A program made the translations under genes and the position numbers. A stretch of DNA of 64,000 nt from Symsagittifera roscoffensis (Eukaryota > Xenacoelomorpha > Acoela > Convolutidae), in NCBI RefSeq assembly GCF_963678635.1, contig NC_087069.1, positions 30,296,776 to 30,360,775 on the forward strand. The letters run 5' to 3'. How positions within the stretch are numbered: the stretch's first letter is position 1; each line of letters begins with the position of its first letter. Shown piece after piece: positions 19,523 to 29,830 of this stretch. A model generated the notes under the pieces. That model made no database searches. It saw nothing but the letters and a program-made list of their open reading frames with translations, and had not been told where the DNA came from.

Positions 19523-21093
19523 AAAACTAAATTTTAAGGTCTTAAATTAGGCATAACTCAGCTGTTGTAAGTCTGCTGGCTTGTTTTGTTCACTCAAATT
19601 AAAACGAAAAACCAAAAATTTAACTGTTTTTTCTCGACACTATAAAAAATGTTGGGAACTTTTTAATGTGGTTCCAATCACAACTAAAAGGGTTTTATTA
19701 TGTTACAATACTCAACCCAGTGTAATGATTTATTGTGGTACCTAGTTTTCCTGGAAAAAAAACTAAAATACACCCGAATACAAAGTCCCCTTTCCAATTT
19801 CGATGGTCGGAACAAAAAACAAAAAGAAAAGCTTTTTTAGACAAAAAATTGTTAGCATACAATTTCCTCAAGTAAGTGGAAACTGTTTGAAAACTTCTTT
19901 ATGGCGACTCGAAAGATTTCATAGATGATTCTGATTTATCTCCAAAATAAGAGCGAAATGAGTTTTTTTCAAGAGCAAAACGAATTTTGTACTCAAACAA
20001 ACATTTTCTTAAACAAACAAGAATTTACGAAAGTTTCTTTATTATATTTCCATTTCTCTAGATAACGTTAAGCGAAAACGCTCAAAAAAAGCTTTGGACT
20101 TTGCTTAAATTATTAAATTTGTAATTTCATCTTGGAAAATTGTTGCCAATATATAGAAGTTTGCTATTTTCATTATATGTTTGCGTTAGACACCTGTATT
20201 CAGGTGAATTACAATATTACAGTTTTGGTGACTCTAGCTTTGAGTAACTAGAGTTTTTGTCACTTGTGTTTTCTTACAAATACAGCCCTAAAAATTTGAG
20301 AAATTGAAACAAAAAACACTTTTTTGGTCAAGGAAAAATTTTAATTATAAAATTTCCACATACGAAGAATCACTAATACTTGACTTTTCTTGTAATTTTT
20401 GGGCTAATGGAGTTCCATGAAAAATGTATGATGTTCATTTTTCCATATATGAAATTTGCTTGAGTAGCATTTTTGGTATTTTCTGCCTAGTTCCCGTTAT
20501 TCGAAGTTTTGACGGCTCAACGGCTGTTCCCCAAAGGAAAATTTTGTTCAATGTTTTTTTTGTGTATCTCATTTTGTTTTTCGAAATCAAAATTTCATTT
20601 TGTCAAAAGTTTAAACTTTTGTTTAAGATTATTTTTCAACGCAGTGATTACTGGCTGATTTACTTTTCGCTAGCCTGGAATTTCACACTTGTGTAGCAAG
20701 TGGTGCGAAGCTCGAGGTGCCTCTGCGTATGATATATCAGTTAGTCCATCTTGCGTCTTTTTTCGAACATTATTTAGTCGGAAAAAATCAGCCTAATCGA
20801 AAGTTCCTATTCATTTTTGGTGATCGGAACATTAAATAAAAACCGATGAAAATTTCATTTTTCACGGCAAAAAAATCTAGTGAAAAAAATTTTCCCTTAA
20901 AAATTTAAGGATTTTCAAGTATGTATTTCAATTCTGAAGTTGTTTATTTAACGGTTTTTCGAAATGGGCTTTTCAATGGTTTTGCGCCTAATTTTCGCAC
21001 GAAGTAAAATTCATGTGTTAGGGTTATAACTTACTGCGTGATTTTGATACTTTTTCCCAGATAATCTTATTTTAACGCCCTGTGTTGAAGAGA
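19523..21093. other. No gene seen
   Basis: AT-rich. Diverged pieces related to the foldback family block (CATACAATTTCC, CATATATGAAATTTGC) occur near 19855 and 20440. A copy of a short dispersed motif (inverse of CGCAGAGGC...CACTTGC) lies at 20697-20728. Downstream exons of the gene at 21-24 kb may be here but none was recognised. Confidence 0.45.
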
Positions 21094-21107
21094 GGAGAGA
21101 AAGAGAA

Positions 21108-21171
<64 letters not shown>
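21094..21171. repeat. (GA)n microsatellite
   Basis: GA run with a few AGA/AA interruptions, lying in the sequence after the last recognised exon of the minus-strand gene. Confidence 0.95.
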
Positions 21172-21172
<1 letters not shown>

Positions 21173-21282
21173 TATTCATGACCAAATTGCGCTTCAGAAA
21201 ATCATACAGAATTGAACTGACTTGGCGAATGAGAAAGGGGCGTCAGCTAAATGGCAGAAATTGATGGAGTATTTTTTATTAC

Positions 21283-21918
21283 TCAGTCCCCCCGCCCCAT
21301 CCGGGTACACTCTCTTTGTAGAGGGAACCGTGTTCTGATCCCCCTCACCACCAGTTCCGCCGTTGCTCCTGGACGCATTGATAGGTATCCCAACTGGAAC
21401 CAAATCGAAAGAATTTTCGGTCGCTCGGCGCTGTTGACTATTGGCATTGCTCGGGACCTGATTGTTGCTAGTTTTTCTGGCATCCAATTTCTGACCGGTG
21501 GTTTTCTGATTTTTTGATATGTTTACAATATGCTGGATTTTGGTCTTACTTGTTTTAAGACCCTTGTTGCTGTTGTTATTGGTAGTTTTGTTGTTATTAT
21601 TGTTTGGGTTGTTGCTTTCATTGTTGTTGTTGGTGTTGGTGTTGTGGTTGTTGTTGTTTTTGATGTTTGCGTGGTTGTTTTGTATCTGACTCAATGGTGG
21701 CAGTTGGATGGAAGAGAAGTCATCTCTGTTGCTCCTACTGTTGCAGTTAACTGTGGCAGTCTGTTGCAGGTGGCTATCGTTCCTTTGAAGTCTGTTCACT
21801 CCCTCCCCGCGATCCCCTCCTGCCGCCGATATCTTCCCATTCGAGTTCATCATCTGTCTTTCAAACGAGGGCTTCTGAAGAAACAAATCTGTGCGACCTC
21901 TCTCCATGGCCATTATTT
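21283..21918 (-). CDS. Asn/Gln-rich protein gene, exon 3
   Basis: Acceptor TTCTCGTTTAG precedes the exon; the first two bases complete a codon split in phase 1 with exon 2. The exon reads about 211 codons: IMAMERGRTDLFLQKPSFER, a polar stretch, then a long asparagine-rich tract (residues about 75-120 of the exon) encoded mainly by AAC/AAT, then lysine-rich (LKTSKTKIQHIVNISKNQK), and RATENSFDLVPVGIPINASR. A likely donor is CTGA|GTAATA at 21283/21282, again phase 1; without it the frame runs on to a stop at 21194. Such low-complexity content is common in nuclear regulatory proteins, but no domain is recognised. Confidence 0.6.
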
Positions 21919-22224
21919 CTAAACGAGAAACAATTTATCCTTTTTTTCAAAGTTTCAGTTACTTTGCGAGACATTTTTCAACAAATTTTTCAACAGACCT
22001 TCATCCGTTCTTGATTTTAGTTTACAAAACCTCGCGAGCTTACAGTAAGTCTGAAGAAATCGTGAGTTTTGTCTAAGAATACGAATAAGTTTGAGAAATA
22101 ACAAGAGTGTTTGGTAGTTGTGCATGGAGCACATAATGTGCCGATTACAGTTATCATTGCAGAAAAAGTTAAAAATGACAGAAAAGCTGTTAATTGAGAA
22201 TTTTTTTAAATCGGTCAAACTGAC
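21919..22224 (-). other. Intron 2 of the Asn/Gln-rich gene
   Basis: Starts with donor CCCG|GTCAGT and ends with TTTCTCGTTTAG; AT-rich, 306 bases, phase 1. Confidence 0.55.
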
Positions 22225-22449
22225 CGGGAAATCCAGGGAGAGAGGCAAATTGTTTGTTAGCACCATATGTTTCAGTTGAATAGTAATTCTGCAAACTGGT
22301 TCTCTCGGCCAGAAGTTGCAGATGGGTGCCTCCTCCTGCTCCGTTAGTAGAAGTAGTGTTTGCTCCTCGTCTCTTCAGGCTCTCTCGTAGCCTCTCTGTT
22401 CTCTCTCGTTGACGACGCTCTTTGTCATTCAGCCATCTCTCGGCTGCTC
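22225..22449 (-). CDS. Asn/Gln-rich protein gene, exon 2
   Basis: Acceptor TTGTTTTTCAG, donor CCCG|GTCAGT. The 225 bases give 74 full codons between two phase-1 borders: AAERWLNDKERRQRERTERL then RESLKRRG, a highly charged helix-forming segment, followed by a Thr/Gly-rich linker, LQLLAERTSLQNYYSTETYG and FASLPGFP. The charged helix could be a coiled coil or basic region; no named family is assigned. The open frame extends upstream of the acceptor only by chance. Confidence 0.65.
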
Positions 22450-23974
22450 CTGAAAAACAACACACAGCTTCAGGTCTACCACAACCTGACCGATTTCGGC
22501 TGCAATAGTGCAACCACGTGATAGTTTTAGACGCAAAAAAACGACATTGAGCTTCGCTCAACAAAATAACCGAGTCTGCAGTGTGGGGGAATGTGAGAAG
22601 TGGACTATGCTTAAACAGGCAAAGATACATGCAAAACTTTTCGAAGATCCTCTGCGAATCGCAGGAACGACCATTAAAATAGTTGAATGTTATTGTTCTC
22701 ACCACAGAGCGGTAAGAAATTTTGTTTTCAGGCGAGCTTTTTCACGCAAAATCAAATTCCACAAACAATAACCACATTAGATAGAATTTTATAACTTTTC
22801 TAAAAATCATTCAGTCGTGGCTCAATCGATATTATATTTTTTGAAAATGATTCCCCGGTTTCGAGAAAATTCAGTTCAAGTTGAGCCACCCTTAAATTCG
22901 ACGAACTACTCTTTTTTTAATTTTTTTTATAATTTTATTAATTTATTGATAAAAGTTCTCAAAATCTCTCTTAGCACCTACTCGCTAAAGATATATTTTT
23001 TTGTTCCTATCATTAAAAATGGGGAGGAACTTTGTATTCGGGCGTGTTTTAGTTTTTTCTCCACGAAAAATATGATACCACAAATAATGTATGGACTAGA
23101 TTGAATGATGTATAATATCAAAACCCTTTCAGTCATGATTCGAACGATTTCAAGAAAAATTTCCAAACATTTTCTCAGTGTCGAGAAAAATTTGTTTTAA
23201 ACTTTTAAGTTTTCGTCCAATTTCAAGCGAGTAAAGCGAGCGAGCAGGTTTATTATAGAAGAATAGCCGCAGATAAGTGGTATATGAGCCAAGAATTTTT
23301 TTTATTGAAGCACTGAAAAACAAAGTAATTTTTTTCAAAGTTGTTATAGCGCCATCTTGCCGATAAAAATTCAAAAAAAAATCTGCACGAAAAACTGAAA
23401 TTTTTTAAAATATATTTTTATTTCTTTTTATGAGTCATTTTTTGGATAAAACTGTTTTTCAGTATGCCTTTTTTACTGTAAATTGCAAAAATGCCTAAAA
23501 ATTAGTCTTTCAGATATTTTCATCACATCACGCAAAAAAACTGAACTTCATTTAAAGAAAAACTTTTTTGTGTTTTTATTTTCTTCAGAATATAGTCGAA
23601 ACAGTCTGTGCTACTTGCTCACCAACCGACAATCCTTGTTCGTTTTTGTTTTTTGTTTAGCAAAACTAATATTCGTGATAGGAACTTTGTATGCTACTCA
23701 CTTAAGGACAATCTTCACTTGCTTCCTTTGTAAAAATCAAGTAATCATTCGAAAACTATTTTTTGCATGCAAAATTTGAAATCAACGTGCAAAAAATGTG
23801 GTTTCAAATGATTACTTGAGGAACATGCAAAAGAACGAAATTCTTCACAAACAAATGAAAAGATTTTTGAGGGTATCATTCTGTAGACAAAAAGTAATGC
23901 TTGGATTTTATTTTAAAAAACTGCTGGAAAAATTGCAGAGAAAAAATGTAGTGGAGGCTGCCAATGAAACGAAC
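22450..23974 (-). other. Intron 1 of the Asn/Gln-rich gene
   Basis: About 1.5 kb of AT-rich sequence between donor GAAG|GTTCGT and acceptor TTTTTCAG. The donor is weak at positions +3 to +6. No credible frames inside. Confidence 0.5.
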
Positions 23975-24161
23975 CTTCGGTTCCGTTCTGCTGTAGAATC
24001 TGTTGTATCATGTACTGGGCCCTGTCCCCGTGTGACGCCGCCAGCTGCTGCCGAGAAGAACCACCAGCAGACCCGAGAGCCGATGTGCCACCCGCTAGTT
24101 CGCAAGGAGGCGCGAAAGTGGCACTCGGGTTTTGCATTGCAAGCACATCGCCCACGTTCAT
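23975..24161 (-). CDS. Asn/Gln-rich protein gene, exon 1 with probable start
   Basis: Starts at ATG 24161 in a GGGAAGAATGAAC context and runs 62 codons plus one base: MNVGDVLAMQNPSATFAPPC, an Ala/Gly/Ser-rich stretch, then HGDRAQYMIQQILQQNGTE. It is much richer in G+C than the flanks. The phase-1 donor joins in frame to exon 2 (Gly-Ala-Ala-Glu-Arg-Trp). Start choice: first ATG after a stop-containing, AT-rich leader. With exons 2 and 3 the predicted protein has about 350 residues plus any further exons. Function unknown. Confidence 0.6.
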
Positions 24162-25134
24162 TCTTCCCAGAATCCTCCCAGAATCCTACAATCTTCTATA
24201 TCGTCAGCTTTCAACTCAGATTTGATTTTTTTTTCTCGTAGACTTCAGATCTGCACAATGGTTCAATCACTGAACTGTAAAGTGAAAATTTTTTTGTTGG
24301 GTATAATAAAACTGATTGATAAAAACTGAGTGATAAGAATTTGCGTTTTTTTGATAAGCGGCGGGCGGCAAAAAACTTAAGATAATGATAGACGATTAAA
24401 GTTGAATTTAATTTTTTGGAGGTAATTTAATGAGTCTAACAAAGCAAAATAAGCTGTGAAATTATCTTTTCGCTCAGTCTTTGAGCACTAGCAATCAAAA
24501 TTATTAATAGTTTTGATATGATCGGTCATATCAATTAATGAAACGGCAAACTTTTCACGTGCTCAAATTTTGTCAAGTGCCAAATTTTTTATCGCCAAAA
24601 ATTTAAATGACGGCTTTCAAATTGGTCAGAAAGGCTTCAGGTATTTGAGTGTATTTTAACAAAACGGTGAAGATCCTTTGAACATAAATGTTTATTTATG
24701 TTTAAGTACTCCATAAGTGCCTTAGAAGTAAATTAATACCATTGCTAAGATTATAATCACAAAATATATGGATTTAATTCAACAATGGATGGTTTTGCTT
24801 TTTTATGCTGTAGCTTTCAATATAATTTTCTTTATTTTTGGCCGTCGGAGCAAAATATAAATAAATTGTGTCGTACGAGAGAATAATTAAACGTTCAATC
24901 ATCCTAAGCAAGCTGTGCTTAGACAGCACCATTTAAAAACAACACTTCACTCAAACATTTATGCAGATTTTTTAACGTCGTTTTTTAACATTTTTTGGTG
25001 CAAAGCTGACAATATGCGGCGAGTAAATTTTGAACGACAATACCAAATTTTTAACAAAACTTTATAGCATATTATTAATGGTTAGTATACATACTAATCA
25101 TTAAGAATACATTTAAGTATAGTGCATCAACTAT

Positions 25135-25404
25135 TTAACAAACATTGTAGATCAAAAAGTACTTCAGCTTTAGGAGGAGCAAAAGCAATGACGACCTAAG
25201 ATAGAAAAGACTGTCTTTATGCTTGGGTGGGCCTAAGACTTTTGCAACGTCCGTCCAAACCCTTTCTCTTCGCCTAACCTTGGTGTCTCCCAATCTTCTA
25301 TCGTTACATAGACCGCATTTCAGTCTGTAGAATGGCTTTTTTGCTGTTTCAGCCGGCCAGTTTTTCTGAGTCGGCACAATTGTTCTTTGCGTTCTGCTAG
25401 TCAA
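25135..25404 (-). pseudogene. Possible MADF/Myb-SANT-like fragment
   Basis: 89-codon frame with LCNDRRLGDTKVRRRERVWT then DVAKVLG, which resembles the second and third helices of MADF/Myb-SANT DNA-binding domains (aromatic-isoleucine/valine-alanine-x2-leucine-glycine). The first helix and conserved leading tryptophan are not seen and the end is hydrophobic junk. Weak call; could be chance or a transposon-derived remnant. Confidence 0.2.
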
Positions 25405-25899
25405 ATGTTTATGGTTTTACGACGCAAGGTGAAAGCGACGCATCAAAAAAAGATCACCCGCTTGGCCAAACGTCGAAGTGCTGCTTGAATCGTCTGCTTT
25501 ATGATGCATGCATCGGACTAATTGTTCAGGCTGAGATTTGGTGATCACACAATAAACCAGCTGAATATGACCAGATACTTTTTAATTGGGTGAGACTACA
25601 ATAAAATTTGAATCAATTTTTTTTGTTTAAGAAGGGGGGTTCCATTTTTCGATTCACTGAAAAGGTTGTTCTGTTAGTTTTCCGTCCCTGAAAGATCCTT
25701 AGTGACACTGATCGACTTTTGCAGGTTGTTATTTGTATAAAAGATGTAAGTTAGACGCTACTTCGCTCAATTTTATACAATTGTCATGATAAGGGGAAAA
25801 ACCTAGAGAAATTTTCAATTAAAGTTTCTATGTTTTTTGTTTTTTTTTTCCCACGTAAAACACGTAATCATACTAAAGCTCTTTATGAATTGAGTCGAT

Positions 25900-25920
25900 C
25901 AGCGGTGGATCTAGGATTTT
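25900..25920 (+). mobile_element. hAT-like terminal sequence
   Basis: CAGCGGTGGATCTAGGATTT has the form of a hAT-type element end (CAGxGGTGGATC...). The partner end was not found nearby. Confidence 0.25.
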
Positions 25921-27054
25921 CTCGAGGATGGTCAGTTCGGTTTTTCAAAAAAAAGTTGAGGCCATTTTTAGGTCGACCAAATTGATTTTCCACGCTCTCC
26001 CAATGGAGACCAAAAAAAATCCTATTAAAAAATAAGTATTTAGTTGTAGTTTTGATATTCCTTCTCTTACTCTTGCTGATGTTCAAATAGTTTGAGATCT
26101 GACGAAAGTTTTACGACAAACATTTTTTTCTGAGCAGGTTTTTAAGTTAACTTAAAAATACTTACTCGAGTTGGTTTTTAGCTGTTTGAGGAAGAATACT
26201 CGTCCATGATGTGCAAAATCAAAATCAATTTGTTTCCAATTTCAAAATGAACACTCATAGATTTCCTTGATAAATAAAATAGCTGTTCGAAATTGTCCTC
26301 TAGATAAGTTCAGTTCTGTGTTTAAGATTCATTAAAACTATTCTTTTTTCATTATGGATAAAAAATTTTAATATCTTTCGAGCTCCGTTGTAAGGATATT
26401 TGTCATCATATGAAACAACATAAGCTTTCAGTATATGTTAAAAATAGACAATATGAAGAGGCGCCACATTTTGGTTTCTAACGGGAGGAGCTTCCGAAAT
26501 AAACAAGAGAGACTGAAACACAAAAAATGGAGCAATATTTGAAGGACTATAATGTAGCATAATCTCAAATCAAAGGCAATAAAACGTTCCAACGGATTTT
26601 GCGTCCTTTCATAGAAACCAAAACAGTATATATTAAAGTAACAGTATATTTGTCAATGCAATAAAGTCTAAATTTATGAAAATCTGCCTATTTTGTGAAC
26701 TAAACAATTGATTGAACCTTTATTCAATATATTTGGTATAAAAAATGGCAGTTAAGACGGATTTTAGAAAACAGGTTGATTGAGTAGTTAGTTAATTCAT
26801 TGATTCATTTTTTCATTGTTAAAAACCAGAAAATGCAAAAAAGTTTTCATTGTTAAAAGCCAGAAAGAGATAAAAAGTTTTGAAAAAACGGCAAGTAGAT
26901 AAAAATCGGGATTATGAGTCAAGCTTTAATTAGGCTTTCGATCAGTCACCCTTATCAAATCAAAACATACCCTTTTTTTCAGAAGGCATCTTGTCTCACA
27001 AATCACTGAACCAATTTCAAGTCTTCATTTGCGCTGAAAAAACTGTAGTATCTG

Positions 27055-27433
27055 TGCAAACTGTATTTTCTATAAACCAAAAGGTCTCAACAACCAATCG
27101 CTTAATTTTGGGTAATCTTCAATTAAGACAAGTTGAAACAGCACCAAATTTAAGCGTGAGAATGCGTTCACACTTTGGCAAAACATGGTTTCATTGACAG
27201 TTGAAAATCTGTCAATCGAGGTCGGTCAAGGGCGTTTTATGAACTAGTTTATATAGCTAACTTTTACTCAATAAACAGAAAGGGTTTTGGTTGGGGCGGG
27301 GGGATCGAAACTGCGCCGAATGGCAAGTCTGTATATAGTCGGTCGGCGGTTTGGTAGACTAGGCCGCTCGGGTTTATGTTCTTGTATTATTTGTTCAAAG
27401 TTTAGTTCATAATTGACTATTTAGTCAGCAACA
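27055..27433 (-). repeat. BEL/Pao 3' LTR
   Basis: 379 bases; in element orientation starts TGTTGCTGA and ends ACAGTTTGCA. Shares long stretches with 34686-35039, including AAATTTAAGCGTGAGA and GCCGAATGGCAAG, with several indels. Confidence 0.85.
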
Positions 27434-27452
27434 TCCTCATCCCCGAAAAAGC
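27434..27452 (-). other. Probable polypurine tract of the BEL element
   Basis: Element strand reads TTTTTCGGGGATGAGGA directly before the 3' LTR, the expected place for the plus-strand primer. Confidence 0.5.
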
Positions 27453-27960
27453 GAAAACCGAAGCAACTTTAACGAGGAGTCTTACTAATTGGCGTGATAG
27501 GGTCTAAACGGTTGCCAGAGCGAGCGACGTTATATTTGCCGTAGTTTAAAGCAGTTATTCGACCTCAAGGGTAGTGCCAACGAGGGCTGCTGGGATCGAC
27601 AATACAGACGAGATCAACAGTTCGTAAATCGCGATTCGAATCGGCATTCCACTTAGAGCGTTTGTTCAAGGAAGGGACATACTCTTTCAGCCAACGTTGT
27701 CAGATAGCATTTGCGTGAGCTTGTGCTCTCACATAGCGCTTTCGGTGGTCAAAAATTTCATCTAGTGTTAGTGAAAGAAAGATAACAGAGTGCTCTCCCA
27801 AGAGAAAATGGTAGGGCTTTAACGCTTCCAATTCAGTCGAATCGGGACCAACAGGCGCCCAATTCAGCAGTTGAAACAGCTCACATCGTTCAAACGGATT
27901 ACTGAAATAGCACCGGGTAATGACTATTTCTCCTAAGACAAGCAGACTTGAATGCCACTC
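27440..27960 (-). pseudogene. BEL integrase C-terminal region
   Basis: Translates to ALKPYHFLLGEHSV, then DHRKRYVRAQAHANA, QRWLKEYVPSLNKRSKW and DLVCIVDPSSPRWHYP, followed by GRITALNYGK: the C-terminal region after the integrase core of BEL/Pao polyproteins. Stops interrupt it. Directly upstream (higher coordinates) lies reverse transcriptase-side sequence (DPLPEALRKQFIEWHSSL), so everything between was deleted. Confidence 0.75.
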
Positions 27961-28009
27961 AATGAATTGCTTCCGGAGCGCTTCTGGTAAGGGATCATCC
28001 CACTGTTGC

Positions 28010-29300
28010 CCAGTTACTCACCAAGTGTCTTTAAGAAGCAGGCACACCCTTACCGCGTAGGGAGCCAGCAAACCAAAATGGTCGAAGACCGATGAAACAA
28101 AACTGAGAACAGTTCGTTGGGTAACAGAGGTTTGGAACTCACAGTTAACTCCAACAACAAGAGAATCACTTCCATGGTTCCACTTTAATCCCCTTACATG
28201 AGAATTCAAAAAGTCATTACCAGTTGCAATGTCCTTTACTTTGCAGTTACATCAATTGAAGGGTTAAAATTTTTTGAATTGCAGGAACATTACTAACAAA
28301 CTAGATCTTCCCAATTTAAGAAGGCTCATCAGGTCCTTGCTTACTCTCATTGCGTCATTGCGGTTTTCGATTGAATCCAAGTAATCATCCATATAGAGCA
28401 TAAAACATACTGCACTAGATGCTTCACGAAAAATTTCAACGTTATCGCTGGCGGTTTGCTGACGTGTGAATATTCGCCGCGCATATCGGGGAGTCCCGAG
28501 CACCGAAAATATGCCGGGTATACTGGAGAACTTCCACATCCGACGTGATATTTTTGCGCCACAAAAAACGCAGAGAAGGTGGATCACAAGGGAGTAACCA
28601 AACATGGAGTAACATAACCTTGCTATCCGCGGAGACGGCAAATTGATGTTGGCGGAAGCGCATTAACACGTGTAACAAGTTTTGCAATAAATCAGGCCCA
28701 ACGAGCAAAGATTTGTGTAAAGAAAAGCCGTGAAAGTTTTTTTGCGCCTTTCAAAACACGACGAACCTTACCTACCTTGTTTGGGTTGAGGACCGGATCG
28801 TGCAGTTCAAACGGAATGACACAGCCTTTATTGAGGTCCCCATTTACTGTCTCAGTGTATTCACAGTTTAAACCACTATTTTTATCGAGCCGTTATTCAA
28901 GCGTCTCGAACTGCGCCAGCGCTGAGTAGCAGTTGTTCGGTAAAAAACTGCTATCATAGGCCCATAACATTCCTACCCAATACCGTCCACCATCATGGTA
29001 CTTTGTTGATTCAAGAAGGTTATGAGCTCGCTGGTCAGCTGCAGAACGAGCATCAGCTTGCTTGTATGTGCCATAAATTTCTAACTCATACGACCTTTTA
29101 CCTTGGCTAACAAATTCCACGTTTTCAGCATTGCACTTGAAAGATGTTGGCTTTAACCCAGACGGTGAAGGGAGTGGGCCACTCAAAACGAATCCTACTG
29201 GTAGACAAATAGCCATGGGAGTTTTCCTATCTGCATCATGAATATAATCGAGCGAAAGTATGTGGTGATAGAAGTCCTGACCAATAACCATTTGGATGTA
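28010..29300 (-). pseudogene. BEL/Pao reverse transcriptase (broken)
   Basis: N-terminal part (29291 downward): MVIGQDFYHHILSLDY, LPVGFVLSGPLPSPSG, RSAADQRAHNLLE and PNNCYSALAQFETLE, typical of the BEL protease-RT linker. Then LLVGPDLLQNLLHVLMRF and QFAVSADSK (first catalytic aspartate region), VLQYTRHIFGARDSP, and YMDDYLDS near 28371-28394 (catalytic Asp-Asp in the BEL-specific form). Finally HVRGLKWNHGSDSLVV and VSSVFDHFGLLAPYAV near 28018-28209. These blocks sit in at least three frames. Confidence 0.85.
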
Positions 29301-29364
29301 CGAATAACTATACCGAACTGGCTTTTTTGGTTCCCTGTATGGGTACTATTCTTGGAGGGCCGGA

Positions 29365-29656
29365 ACATTAACCTCTTGAGACCCAACATTGATATCATCC
29401 TTTAGGTAAGCATCTATATTGCAGGTATAATCGGTGTTTTTCATGTCAGCGGATAGTGTGTCTCTCGACTAAATCGGTCGAAATGATATCCGTTGAATTA
29501 AAAGGGTCAAACATTAACCTCTTGAGACCCAACATTGATATCATCCTTTAGGTAAGTATCTACATTGCAGGTCTAATCGTAGTTTTTTATGTCAGCGGAT
29601 AGTGTGTCCTCGACTAAATCGGTCGAAATGATATGCGTTGAATTGAAAGGGTCAAA
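29365..29656. repeat. 146-bp tandem duplication inside the BEL element
   Basis: ACATTAACCTCTTGAGACCC starts at 29365 and again at 29511; the 146-base units differ at about ten sites. 146 is not a multiple of three, so it breaks the frame between protease and reverse transcriptase. Confidence 0.9.
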
Positions 29657-29830
29657 AGATGCAGGGTCAAATCAAGTTTTCTTACTGAAAATTTCAGATC
29701 TCGGGCCGAGCTTGCGGAAAACCAGGAAGCTTGATCGCGGAGTCACACAAAACAAGGGCGATTTCGATTTTTGATTTAGAGGAAACACTTAACTCAATAA
29801 CCTGAAGAAGACCTTTAACGTCCTGCACTG
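29657..29830 (-). pseudogene. BEL protease region
   Basis: Reads VKGLLQVIELSVSSKSKIE then ALVLCDSA, where the aspartate of LCDSA is the aspartic-protease position in BEL elements. The sequence following it diverges from the family and runs into the tandem duplication. Confidence 0.6.

Larger units (their letters stand above)
24162..27054. other. Long stretch without a supported gene
   Basis: AT-rich. The first part should contain the promoter and 5' leader of the minus-strand gene starting at 24161; no distinct core promoter element is claimed. A possible MADF-like fragment (25135-25404) and a hAT-like end (25900) are listed separately. Confidence 0.45.

Noticed and set aside
21082-21264. 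Arg/Glu repeat frame
   Set aside because: Reading of the GA microsatellite.
21530-21922. Plus-strand valine-rich, membrane-like frame
   Set aside because: Antisense shadow of the asparagine-rich exon; AAC/AAT repeats read as GTT/ATT on the other strand.
10038-24161. The duplicated terminal exons as the last exon of the three-exon gene at 21-24 kb
   Set aside because: Same strand and a possible phase-1 acceptor, but the better acceptor is phase 2, the exon-3 donor is weak, and no homologue supports the join.
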